Positions 49,573 to 57,934 are shown, counted from the stretch's first letter. The stretch is DNA of 64,000 bases from Elusimicrobiota bacterium (GCA_016180815.1 JACPAN010000009.1:41505-105504), one strand, 5' to 3'. Notes: generated by a model not told the origin, from the sequence alone. Translations and numbers: made by a program.

Positions 49573-50520
49573 GTGACCGCGCTTGAGCGCTCCATCCACG
49601 ATTACCTTCAATTTTTAAGAACCCGCCGCCGGTTGGCGGCGAATACTCAGGAAGCCTACCGAAGCGATTTGACGGATTTCGCCCGCTATGCCGCGGGCCG
49701 CGGCGTCAATGCCCCGCGCCAAATCACCCGGATTCTGTTGCGCGGCTACTTGGCTTGGGTCAAAGAAGAGGAGCGCGTGAAAGCCGCGGCTACGCTGGCG
49801 CGCCGCGTCTCCTCGTTGAGGGGATGGCTGCGCTTTTCGGCGTCCGTCGAGGGCGCGGAGGCTTCGGTCCCTTCGGGCCTGCTGGCCTTCGGCAGGAATA
49901 TCAAGAGAACCCATTTTCTGCCCAAAGCCTTGTCGCGCGAAGAGGCGGAAAAACTCATCGAGTTCGCCCGCCGGTCGATCGCCAAAGCCAAAGGACGCCG
50001 TTCGCGGCTGGCCGCTATTAGGGATTGGGCCGCCCTTGAAATCCTTTATTCATCGGGCTTAAGGATCAGCGAACTGGCCGCGCTCTCTTCATTCAGCGTC
50101 AACACAGAGGCCGGAACCTTGCGCATTCTAGGCAAGGGCGGCAAAGAACGCTTGGTGCCGATCGGCGAAAACGCGTTGGAGGCGTTGGACGCTTACCGCC
50201 GTGAAAAAGAAAAAATACCGTCTCCCTCGAAAAATTTGTCAACGAGCCCTTATCTTTTCTCTAATGCTCAAGGAACGCCGTTGACGCGTGTTCTTTTTGA
50301 GGAGCGCATCCGCCGCTTGGGTTACGCTGCGCTCGGCCGGCGCGTCACGCCGCATCAATTGCGGCATTCTTTCGCGACGCATTTATTGGTGGCGGGTTTG
50401 GATTTAAGAAGTTTGCAGGAGATGTTGGGGCACAAATCGTTGGAAGCCACCCAGGTGTACACGGCCTTGACGACCGCCAACTTGGAGCAGGTGTATAAAA
50501 AAACGCATCCGCGCGCGTAG
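49573..50520 (+). CDS. xerC: tyrosine recombinase XerC/XerD
   Basis: A 315-residue tyrosine recombinase for dif-site chromosome dimer resolution. N-terminal SAM-like core-binding domain (1-100) and a catalytic domain with R164 (SGLRISEL), K188 (GKGGKERLVPI), H261 and R264 (HQLRHSFATH), H287 (LGHKSLEATQVY) and nucleophile Y296, all intact. Size and N-terminus match Xer, not phage integrases. GTG start at 49573. The dprA-topA-xerC order is a common housekeeping arrangement. Confidence 0.9.
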   Translation: MTALERSIHDYLQFLRTRRRLAANTQEAYRSDLTDFARYAAGRGVNAPRQITRILLRGYLAWVKEEERVKAAATLARRVSSLRGWLRFSASVEGAEASVPSGLLAFGRNIKRTHFLPKALSREEAEKLIEFARRSIAKAKGRRSRLAAIRDWAALEILYSSGLRISELAALSSFSVNTEAGTLRILGKGGKERLVPIGENALEALDAYRREKEKIPSPSKNLSTSPYLFSNAQGTPLTRVLFEERIRRLGYAALGRRVTPHQLRHSFATHLLVAGLDLRSLQEMLGHKSLEATQVYTALTTANLEQVYKKTHPRA

Positions 50521-50532
50521 AGCTGAATAACG

Positions 50533-51543
50533 ATGAGAGACAAAATCGAATTATTGATTGAGGAGACCGGAGCTCCGCATCAGGAGGCGGAGCTGGCGCT
50601 GGGTTTGGCTGGTTTCGATATGGAACAAGCCTTAAAAATCCTTCACGGACGCATGAAAGACGTGTTCGTGGTTAAAGCCAAATTTCTTTGCCAGCACCCT
50701 CAAATGTACGGATTGATGCTCTTGATGGCCCATGTTCCCAACGTGAGCTCCGGCCCGACGTTCAGGCTGCGCTTTGTGTTCAGCGGAAACCCGCACCTTT
50801 ATGAAACCGATTTAGGCCTCGACTGGTATGATTTTGAAAAGGCCATTTACCGGGCGCGGCTTTCCGAATGGTGCTACGTCGCCGTCAGTCAGGCCGTGGA
50901 AAAGGAATGGGAGGATAAAATCACGGCCGAAGCCATGAGGTTGAATACTCTTAAGGAATCGCTGCTGGCCGGTCGCCAGGACGCTCTGGTCATTTGGCTG
51001 GAAGGGTTGGTCGCGGCTTCCCATTGCTGGCGCATCCCGCCTAAATTCGTTCACGAGACCGCGATTCTTTCCTTAAGCGAGTACCGGCAGGGCCCGATGC
51101 CGGCCGTTGATTCGACGCGCATCCTTTGGTCGCGCATTGAGGCCGCGGAACGATTGAGGGAGGGCGAAATTTTTTTGAATCTGCGCATCGCTTTGCTGTC
51201 GGCCCTTCCGCCGCGCCCACCGATGGTTTTAGGCAGCGCGCGGCCCGTGATCGTGTCCGCGGGCGAGCTTCGCGCCGGCGATGTGGTCCAGGTGTATGTG
51301 CTGGAAACCCGGGAAAGCGGGTTGTACCTGGCCGAGATTTTCGGCGGTTATTCTGAGCACGGGCTTGCGCCCATCGAAGCCCCCATCGAGTCCGTTTGGC
51401 AGGAAGGCGATTTAATCGGCATCCGCGTGCGCTTCGGCTACGCCGTGGTCGGGGAGGGCACTTTTCCGTCCGACTTGCGCGTTTTAGCCATACGCCGCAA
51501 AGTCGCCAAACCCTCTTTGTTTAAAAGAATTTTAAACTGGTAG
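50533..51543 (+). CDS. protein of unknown function with UBA-like N-terminus
   Basis: A 336-residue soluble protein. Residues 1-40 (IELLIEETGAPHQEAELALG, then FDMEQALKIL) look like a UBA-type three-helix domain as at the N-terminus of EF-Ts. The rest is mixed alpha/beta with no recognised motif; the end (VVGEGTFPSDLRVLAIRRK) is beta-rich. It has no signal peptide or membrane segment and is rich in Trp and Cys for a cytosolic protein. It follows xerC by 12 bases, probably cotranscribed, and is the last gene before the A+T-rich defence-like operon. Function unknown. Confidence 0.6.
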   Translation: MRDKIELLIEETGAPHQEAELALGLAGFDMEQALKILHGRMKDVFVVKAKFLCQHPQMYGLMLLMAHVPNVSSGPTFRLRFVFSGNPHLYETDLGLDWYDFEKAIYRARLSEWCYVAVSQAVEKEWEDKITAEAMRLNTLKESLLAGRQDALVIWLEGLVAASHCWRIPPKFVHETAILSLSEYRQGPMPAVDSTRILWSRIEAAERLREGEIFLNLRIALLSALPPRPPMVLGSARPVIVSAGELRAGDVVQVYVLETRESGLYLAEIFGGYSEHGLAPIEAPIESVWQEGDLIGIRVRFGYAVVGEGTFPSDLRVLAIRRKVAKPSLFKRILNW

Positions 51544-51588
51544 ATATCCGGCCGCCTTTCCTGTGAGAAGTTAAGCGAAGAAATTTTC

Positions 51589-51617
51589 TTGACTCATACT
51601 TAGTACGTTTGTACGAT
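51589..51617 (+). promoter_or_regulatory. lexA operon promoter, leaderless
   Basis: TTGACT (51589-51594), exact 17-base spacer, TACGAT (51612-51617), then 6 bases to the lexA ATG at 51624. This is the strongest promoter match in the window and apparently the only one for the five-gene operon to 57554. Confidence 0.7.
51602..51615. promoter_or_regulatory. candidate LexA operator (SOS box)
   Basis: AGTACGTTTGTACG matches at every position the RGTACNNNDGTWCB consensus described for cyanobacterial LexA. It lies between the -35 and -10 boxes and overlaps the -10, ideal for repression of the lexA operon by its own product. The similarity is a consensus match only; the real box of this organism is not known. 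Confidence 0.55.
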
Positions 51618-51623
51618 AAGCCG

Positions 51624-52199
51624 ATGTTGACTCAAAAACAGCAAACCGTTCTAAAATTCATTAGCCGCTGTATTGAGGGAAGAGGCTATTCGCCCACTCT
51701 GAGAGAAATTGCCGCTGAACTTAAACTTTCCGTCGCTACTGTCCAGTGGCACCTAAAAAAACTTAAGGAGAAAGGTTATCTGGATCACCAGCCAGGGGCG
51801 GCGCGATCCCTAATTCCATCCCAAAAGGCTAAAGGCATTCCTATTGCCGGCCGCATTGCCGCTGGTGGGCCCACGCTGGCTTTCGAGGATATTCAGGGCT
51901 ATTTGCCGGCTTCGGAATACTCCGGCAACGTCAACAACCTTTTTGCCTTACGGGTTAAGGGGGATTCCATGACAGGAGCAGGTATTTTGGACGGCGATAT
52001 CGTTGTTTTACGAAAACAAGCAACGGCGCAAGATGGCGAGATCGTCGCCGCTCTGCTGGAAGACGAAGCCACGCTAAAGCGCCTCAAAAAATCAAAAAAT
52101 GGCTATTTCTTAAAACCAGAAAATCCAAAATATCAGCCTATCGCTAATAAAGATTTTCAAATTTTGGGTAGAGTCATAAAAGTTATTAGGGCATACTGA
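51624..52199 (+). CDS. lexA: LexA repressor
   Basis: A 191-residue SOS repressor. N-terminal winged helix-turn-helix (1-65; LREIAAELKLSVATVQWHLKKL) and a C-terminal S24 self-cleavage domain: cleavage bond A80-G81 (RIAAGGP), nucleophile S115 (VKGDSMTGAGI) and general base K152 (DEATLKRL). All parts for RecA-induced autoproteolysis are intact. ATG 51624 is chosen since it starts 7 bases after the -10 box; an upstream TTG at 51609 overlaps that box. The next gene begins 2 bases after its stop, linking it to the defence-type genes. Confidence 0.9.
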   Translation: MLTQKQQTVLKFISRCIEGRGYSPTLREIAAELKLSVATVQWHLKKLKEKGYLDHQPGAARSLIPSQKAKGIPIAGRIAAGGPTLAFEDIQGYLPASEYSGNVNNLFALRVKGDSMTGAGILDGDIVVLRKQATAQDGEIVAALLEDEATLKRLKKSKNGYFLKPENPKYQPIANKDFQILGRVIKVIRAY

Positions 52200-52201
52200 G
52201 C

Positions 52202-53098
52202 ATGAGCAAGCCTTGTCCTTTATGCAACAAAGAAGTGGACGCGCATTCTCTGCCCAATGGGGGCAGTGGCTATATTTTTGATTGCCCTACTTGCGGTCGT
52301 TACCAAATTACACGAATCGCGATGGATTGTGCGCCCAACTGGCCCCAAGAAACAATGGCTAAACTTCGATTAGCAACACGAAGGGCATCGGACAACAAAA
52401 ATCCGCTAACAATTGATAGCAGGAATTATGAAGACATTGCGGGGTCGGTACCCCAATTGGGCGTTCAAGAGAAAATTGAACTTCTCCTCGCGGAATATGC
52501 CAAGCGGTCGAATCATCCTGGGTTTGTATTCAAAATTGAAAATGGTGAATCCATTTATCCTCTGTGTGGGGCAATGAATATTAAGGAGTGGGCCTATTAT
52601 CACCAAGCCCTAACTGATCGGCGTTTCATTGTTGCAAGCCTCAAAGGAGAGCATTGGCTAACACCAGAAGGGTGGGAGAAGTATGAAAAAATTAAAGCTG
52701 GCAATATAGCAAGCCGCACCTGTTTCGTGGCGATGTCCTTTGATCCATCATTGGATAAAAATTACAAAGATGGAATTCATCCGGCGATCAAAGAATTAAA
52801 ATTTGAGCCGCTAAGGATTGACCGTAAAGAACATAACAATAGGATCGACGATGAAATTATAGCTGGAATCCGTCAATGCCGTTTTATGGTGGCAGACTTT
52901 ACGGGCCAAAGGGGCGGCGTCTATTTTGAAGCTGGATTTGCAGAGGGTTTAGGCAGGCAGGTTATTAGGTGTTGCCAAAGCGATGAAAAGGACAATTTGC
53001 ATTTTGACGTAAACCATTACAGTTTTATTTTTTGGGATTCTTCCCAAGATTTGAAGGAAAAGTTAAAGAATAGAATAGCGGCAACCGTGGTTAATTAG
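52202..53098 (+). CDS. zinc-ribbon protein with nucleoside deoxyribosyltransferase/TIR-like domain
   Basis: A 298-residue protein with an N-terminal zinc ribbon (C5, C8, C28, C31), a helical middle (50-165, including LTPEGWEKYEKI) and a C-terminal alpha/beta domain (172-298). The domain shows CFVAMSFD at strand 1, RIDDEIIAGIRQCRFMVADF and GGVYFEAGFAEGLGR, with E243 at the place of the catalytic Glu of nucleoside 2-deoxyribosyltransferase and TIR folds. Such domains hydrolyse nucleotides or NAD and serve as effectors in several antiphage systems. Placed between lexA (2-base gap) and mod (13-base gap). A nucleotide-depleting defence role is inference. Confidence 0.65.
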   Translation: MSKPCPLCNKEVDAHSLPNGGSGYIFDCPTCGRYQITRIAMDCAPNWPQETMAKLRLATRRASDNKNPLTIDSRNYEDIAGSVPQLGVQEKIELLLAEYAKRSNHPGFVFKIENGESIYPLCGAMNIKEWAYYHQALTDRRFIVASLKGEHWLTPEGWEKYEKIKAGNIASRTCFVAMSFDPSLDKNYKDGIHPAIKELKFEPLRIDRKEHNNRIDDEIIAGIRQCRFMVADFTGQRGGVYFEAGFAEGLGRQVIRCCQSDEKDNLHFDVNHYSFIFWDSSQDLKEKLKNRIAATVVN

Positions 53099-53111
53099 GA
53101 GGAAGGAATTT

Positions 53112-54953
53112 GTGCCGGTAATACAATTCAAAGGAAAAACGGCGGTGGAAACGTACCACCATACGGTGGCGCATCATACGTTGGATTTTAGCGTCAAGCT
53201 TTCGGTGTTGGACAAGGGCGAAAAGCCGAATTTGGAGGGCAATCTCATCATCGAGGGCGACAACCTGCTGGCCTTGAAGGCACTCTTGCCCACTCACGCC
53301 GGAAAAATAAAATGCATTTATATTGATCCACCGTATAACACGGGCGATGAGGGTTGGGTTTACAATGACAATCTAACCCAGCCGCAGTTTAAGGAGTGGA
53401 TCGGGCAAACCGTGGGCAAGGAGGGCGAGGACGCCACGCGTCATGATAAATGGTGCTGCATGATGTATCCGCGCCTTCAGCTTCTCAAAGAGCTGTTGAG
53501 CGATGCGGGTGCCATTGTCATTCATATTGACGAGAATGAAATAGCTAATTTAGAAAAACTTTTAGATGAGATTTTTGGAGAAGAAAATTTTTTAGGCACA
53601 ATTATTTGGGATAAACGTAACCCTAAAGGTGATGCTCAAGGCGTTGCCTCCCAGCATGAGTCTATTCTGGTGGTCGCAAAAAATAAAGAGGCATTTTTTG
53701 CTTCGCCTGCGTTATCGCGCAGTAAAAGGAATGCCAAAGCTATCTTAAACAAAGCGAAAGAATTATTTGGGCAAATAGGAAAAAAAGGGCTTCCTTGCGA
53801 TCTCCAGGAACTAAATAGAAAATATAAATTTCCGTCAGAATTAGTTCAAAAGTATTCAAAAACAAAAACATTGGAGGACATAAATGAAGAATTTACCGCT
53901 TGGCTAAAAAAACAAGAGTTTTCTGGTGGAGAAATGGCTTATGACCAAATTGATGGTGATGGAGATGTGTATCAGTCCGTGTCTATGGCTTGGCCGAACA
54001 AAAAAGAAGCGCCCGCAGAATATTTTAGGCCCCTGATACATCCCCGAACTAAGAAACCATGCCCCGTTCCCAGGCGAGGCTGGCGCAGTCCTCCGGTCAC
54101 TATGAATAAGTTATTGGAAAATGGAGAAATTCTTTTTGGTTCGGACGAATCAACGCAGCCAAGACGTAAATATTTACTCAAAAATAACACGACGGAAAAC
54201 GTCCCATCTTTATTGTACTTCGGAGGCAGTGACGATGATTTGCTGGAAGCAATGGGAATTTCTTTTGATAATCCAAAACCAATAGAAGTAGCGAAGGAAT
54301 TAATCAGGAGCATTGCCTCCCCCAAACAGGACATTGTTTTGGATTCGTGCGCCGGTTCCGGCACCGCTGCTCAAGCAGTTTTGGAATTAAATAAAGAAGA
54401 CGGTGGGAATCGAAAATTTATTTTGGTGCAGCAGGCGTACGATACCAAGGAAAATGAGAAGGAAAAATTTAACATCTGTGAGAAAATCACAGCCGAGCGG
54501 GTTCGGCGTGTAATTCACGGCTACAGCTACACGACTGCGGTTGGAAAAAAAGAAAAGGTTGAGGGACTGGGCGGCTCCTTCACTTATGCCCACGTAGGCA
54601 AACCGCTTTTTGGGGAATACCACAATTTCGGTAAAGAACTACCCTCCTACGAGGATCTCGCCAAATACGTTTTTTATACCGAAACCAGCCAGGAGTTTGA
54701 TCGCAAAGCTTTAGACGAAAAGACCGGCAAAATTGGCGAGCGCGGGGGCGTGAGCTATTACCTGCTTTATTCGCCCAACGGGAGCAAGGGACGGGCGTTG
54801 GATATGGATTGGCTGGGCAGCCTGAAGGATAAAAATAAAAATTTGGTGGTTTACTGCGAAAAGCTCTGGGCGCACAGAAGCGATTTGGCCGAATATGAGC
54901 GCAAAGCTGGCCGCAATGTCCGGGTCATGACGGTGCCGATGCAATTAAAATGA
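53112..54953 (+). CDS. mod: type III restriction-modification DNA methyltransferase (Mod)
   Basis: A 613-residue adenine-specific N6-methyltransferase. Catalytic motif IV is D72-P-P-Y75 (IYIDPPYNTGD) and SAM motif I lies far downstream (VLDSCAGSGTAAQ, about 410-420), the beta-class order usual for type III Mod. The region from about 145 to 400 between them contains the target-recognition part and is markedly more A+T-rich than both ends, which suggests a swapped specificity segment. GTG start preceded by aggaggaagg. Its stop overlaps the HEPN gene start (ATGA). It would methylate one strand of an asymmetric site and guide the Res subunit. Confidence 0.88.
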   Translation: MPVIQFKGKTAVETYHHTVAHHTLDFSVKLSVLDKGEKPNLEGNLIIEGDNLLALKALLPTHAGKIKCIYIDPPYNTGDEGWVYNDNLTQPQFKEWIGQTVGKEGEDATRHDKWCCMMYPRLQLLKELLSDAGAIVIHIDENEIANLEKLLDEIFGEENFLGTIIWDKRNPKGDAQGVASQHESILVVAKNKEAFFASPALSRSKRNAKAILNKAKELFGQIGKKGLPCDLQELNRKYKFPSELVQKYSKTKTLEDINEEFTAWLKKQEFSGGEMAYDQIDGDGDVYQSVSMAWPNKKEAPAEYFRPLIHPRTKKPCPVPRRGWRSPPVTMNKLLENGEILFGSDESTQPRRKYLLKNNTTENVPSLLYFGGSDDDLLEAMGISFDNPKPIEVAKELIRSIASPKQDIVLDSCAGSGTAAQAVLELNKEDGGNRKFILVQQAYDTKENEKEKFNICEKITAERVRRVIHGYSYTTAVGKKEKVEGLGGSFTYAHVGKPLFGEYHNFGKELPSYEDLAKYVFYTETSQEFDRKALDEKTGKIGERGGVSYYLLYSPNGSKGRALDMDWLGSLKDKNKNLVVYCEKLWAHRSDLAEYERKAGRNVRVMTVPMQLK

Positions 54954-55540
54954 CGGTGGTTATTGCGAGTGTGGTGGATATGGTTAAAGCCAAAAAAATA
55001 AGAACGGCTGTTTGGGATGATTTAATCCGCGCTAATGCCAGCCGCATGATGTGGGACAATGTCAAAAATGGGGATATTAAGTTTTTGAGAGTCTATTCCG
55101 TAGTCGGGGCTATTCTGCCTTTAGCTTTTTTTTGCGACGCTGCTTTGGCCCTCTCCCGTGTTTATGATCTTGATAATCGTGATGGCACTGCATCATTAAA
55201 AAAGTTAGTGGAGTGTGTGCCTCGTGCTCAATTGGTAAATTTTGGTACCCATCTAAAAACCATACGCGCACATAACAAAGTCTTGGGTATTCTCCGAAAT
55301 AAATATTTAGCGCACCGAGACGTATCTAGTTGGAAGACACGCGTCAGTTCTGACAATATGTTGCGCCTAATAAAAGATGCTGAAGATATATATGCGGATG
55401 CGGCTCGTCAGCTGTGGCCCACGGAGCATTGGGTCAGCGTTACAGAAGCTATAGGCCTTGATCATATTGGATATTTTGCGGAGTATCTTAAAAAATGGGA
55501 TTACACTCCTATAAAAGAGCGGCGGTGGAATGGAGCTTAA
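54950..55540 (+). CDS. HEPN/AbiU2-like protein
   Basis: A 196-residue all-helical protein. It contains R116-N-K-Y-L-A-H122 (ILRNKYLAHRD), the Rx4-6H motif of HEPN ribonucleases, on a helix after THLKTIRAHNKVLG. The pattern recalls AbiU2-type abortive-infection HEPN proteins. HEPN proteins are commonly RNases in toxin-antitoxin and defence systems. It overlaps mod by 4 bases and res by 11 bases, so it is firmly embedded inside the restriction operon. No separate nucleotidyltransferase antitoxin is present. A second Met at residue 11 is an alternative start. The family call is moderate. Confidence 0.6.
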   Translation: MTVVIASVVDMVKAKKIRTAVWDDLIRANASRMMWDNVKNGDIKFLRVYSVVGAILPLAFFCDAALALSRVYDLDNRDGTASLKKLVECVPRAQLVNFGTHLKTIRAHNKVLGILRNKYLAHRDVSSWKTRVSSDNMLRLIKDAEDIYADAARQLWPTEHWVSVTEAIGLDHIGYFAEYLKKWDYTPIKERRWNGA

Positions 55541-57554
55541 AAAGTACCAAGAGCGAGTTATCCGGGAAATAAAGACTTTTCTGGAGACGCTGGCTCAAGA
55601 GCAGGCCAAGGGTAATAAACACGCCGCCTATGACGCCTGCAAAGAGTTAAAGTTTTCCTGGCTTTATCATCAACGTGAAAACGGCCTTGGCAAGGATTTG
55701 CCTACTTTCTGCATTAAAGTGCCTACTGGCGGAGGTAAAACTCTTTTAGCCACCCAAATTTTGGGGTTGGCTTATCAAACCATTCTCAAAAGTCGCAATG
55801 GCTGCGGCTTGGTCCTCTGGGTAACGCCCAGCGATCAGATTTATAAAGATACGCTCAAGGCGCTCAAAGACCGTTCGCATTTTTACCGGCAATCTTTGGA
55901 AATTTGGCTCTCCCGCCGAATCGAGATTTGGGAGAAAACGGATGTTCATCGCTTAACGCCTTCCCAACTACAAAGCAACCTTAACATCTTCCTTTTGCAA
56001 TTGGCCAGCACAAACAGGGAAAGCCGGGAGCAGCTTAAATTTTTTAGAGATTCAGGCGGGAATATCGTCCAACACTTTCCGCCGGAGGACGAAGCGGAGG
56101 CGCATGAGAAACTTAAAGAAAAAATTACCAACCTGGACATGCTCTCGGATGAATTGGTTAAAACTTCACTCGGCAATTTGGTGCGCCTCTGCGAACCTCC
56201 TGTGATTTTAGATGAGGGGCATAAGGCCACAAGCGATTTGGCCAGAAAAACCATCGAGGGTTTTAATGCCTCTATTGTCGTTGAGCTTTCGGCCACCCCG
56301 CCTAAAGAAACCAATGTTTTGGTTCGAGTTTCGGGCAAAGAGCTTTTAGACGAAGAGATGATCAAGCTTCCCATGAATATTTCAAACTCCAATCAGAATT
56401 CTTGGGAAGCTTGCTTGGGACAAGCGCGTGATAAGCGGGAGGAATTGGCCAGGATTGCCCAAAAATATTTTCAGGAAACAGGCCAATACATTCGCCCTAT
56501 GGTTTTAGTCCAGGTGGAGCGCACGGGAAAAGAGCAGGAAGGTAAGGGATTTTTGCATTCCGAGCAAATCAAAGATCATCTTATCCAGAAGCTGGGAATT
56601 CCAGAGGCCGCCATAAAAATTAAAACTTCAGAGAAGGATGACATTGAAGGTATTGAATTGTTGGATGAGGAATGTCCCGTGGAATGGATTATCACTAAGG
56701 CCGCGCTCAAAGAGGGGTGGGACTGCCCATTCGCTTACATTCTGGTTTCGCTCAACAATACGGGAAGCCAGTTAAGCATGACTCAGATTGTCGGGCGGGT
56801 CCTGCGACAACCCTACGCAAAAAGGACACCGCATCCAGAACTTAATGAAAGTTATGTTTTTTGTTTAAGGCGCAGAGCCGCGGACATTGCCTTGCAGGTT
56901 AAAAAAGCTTTGGAAGACGAGGGCTATGAAGGTGACTTAGCCAGCGTCGTGGATAGAAGCGAGGAGGGTGGCAAACCGCAGATTCGGGAAACGCGTATCC
57001 GAGAAGAATATCGTCCTCTCTATAAAAAATTCGAGGGCAAGGTTTATTTGCCTCGATTCTGTGTTAAAGAAGGCGATCAATATAAGCCCTTGGATTATTT
57101 CAGGCACCTAATCAGTCAGGTAGACGTTTCAAAGTTCAACTATGCCGGCGTAGACTGGGATATTGCGGATGATTTAGCCGCTGCCAGAGAATCCTTCTAC
57201 CGGATGACCTTGGGTCAAGACGAGTTGGAAAGATTGGAAGAAAAGGAGTCCTTGATTTTAGAAACGGATGAAAAAGTTTTGGCATGGATGACGGCCAATT
57301 TGCCTTTTGAATATTTTGGGCAGAGGGAAATTGGGGAGATTGCGGAAAGAATCTATGAACGGCTGTGCGCGGTTAACAAAGATTTGAAAGGGCGGTTGGG
57401 GTTAGTGAAATTCGCTATTAAAGAAAGGGCGGTTGGATTTATCCAGAGAGAAACCGATTTGCAAACGCAGAAGGCGTTTGAGGAGCTGTTTGATAAGAAG
57501 CGCCTTCAGTTTTATCTGGAGTGCAAGGAATGCCGGTTTGAAATTCTTGGATAA
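55530..57554 (+). CDS. res: type III restriction enzyme Res, helicase part (frame broken before nuclease)
   Basis: A 674-residue SF2 helicase/translocase: Walker A VPTGGGKTLLA (GGGKT 67-71), Walker B D228-E-G-H231, SATPPKE motif III, and motif VI QIVGRVLRQP (Q419). The reading frame stops at 57554 just after LECKECRFEILG, before the family's endonuclease domain. That domain (PD...ESK) is found in the +1 frame immediately downstream (57538-57927). The family normally has a further stretch between these two parts, so a deletion with frame change is likely and cleavage activity may be lost. It overlaps the HEPN gene by 11 bases. Confidence 0.82.
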   Translation: MELKKYQERVIREIKTFLETLAQEQAKGNKHAAYDACKELKFSWLYHQRENGLGKDLPTFCIKVPTGGGKTLLATQILGLAYQTILKSRNGCGLVLWVTPSDQIYKDTLKALKDRSHFYRQSLEIWLSRRIEIWEKTDVHRLTPSQLQSNLNIFLLQLASTNRESREQLKFFRDSGGNIVQHFPPEDEAEAHEKLKEKITNLDMLSDELVKTSLGNLVRLCEPPVILDEGHKATSDLARKTIEGFNASIVVELSATPPKETNVLVRVSGKELLDEEMIKLPMNISNSNQNSWEACLGQARDKREELARIAQKYFQETGQYIRPMVLVQVERTGKEQEGKGFLHSEQIKDHLIQKLGIPEAAIKIKTSEKDDIEGIELLDEECPVEWIITKAALKEGWDCPFAYILVSLNNTGSQLSMTQIVGRVLRQPYAKRTPHPELNESYVFCLRRRAADIALQVKKALEDEGYEGDLASVVDRSEEGGKPQIRETRIREEYRPLYKKFEGKVYLPRFCVKEGDQYKPLDYFRHLISQVDVSKFNYAGVDWDIADDLAAARESFYRMTLGQDELERLEEKESLILETDEKVLAWMTANLPFEYFGQREIGEIAERIYERLCAVNKDLKGRLGLVKFAIKERAVGFIQRETDLQTQKAFEELFDKKRLQFYLECKECRFEILG

Positions 57555-57927
57555 GCAGCCGCAGGTTCTCTGGTGGTATCGGAATCTAGTAGGAACGGAT
57601 AAATTCTCGATTCAGGGCTACAGGCAAAACAGAATATACCCGGATTTCATTATTCAGCAGGGCAAAAGCAGAAAGCCCGTCGCCTCGGTACTGGTTTTGG
57701 AAAGCAAAGGCCGGCACCTAGCGGACAATGCGGATACCAAATATAAAAAGAATATCGCCGCCTACTTCAACAAAGTGGGCCATAAAGTGCCCTGGCAGAA
57801 ATTGGCCAAGGATTTTCAAGACAATCAATTTCGGTTTCAGGTGTTGGACGAGGGGGAATACGGGGACCGTGATTGGCGTCGTGAATTGAAGAATCTGCTC
57901 GAAGGAGGGAGCGTCGTGGGAAATTAA
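57538..57927 (+). pseudogene. Res C-terminal endonuclease domain, out of frame
   Basis: In the +1 frame relative to res: LWWYRNLVG, IYPDFII and VLVLESKGRHLADNADTKYK form a PD-(D/E)XK nuclease core (D in PDF, E-x-K in ESK), then KVPWQKLAKDFQDNQFRFQVLDEG as in Res C-termini. No good start codon or ribosome site is seen; a TTG at 57538 is the only nearby candidate. No homopolymer or simple repeat lies at the junction (57535-57555), so phase variation by slippage is unlikely. It is a remnant of the full res gene, or a separately made fragment if the frame break is not a sequencing error. Confidence 0.7.
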
Positions 57928-57934
57928 AAACCGT

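Noticed and set aside
49573..57930. XerC as an integrase that mobilised the downstream defence operon
   Set aside because: Its sequence and the dprA-topA-xerC context are those of housekeeping XerC; no attachment-site repeats or tRNA target were seen at the island borders.
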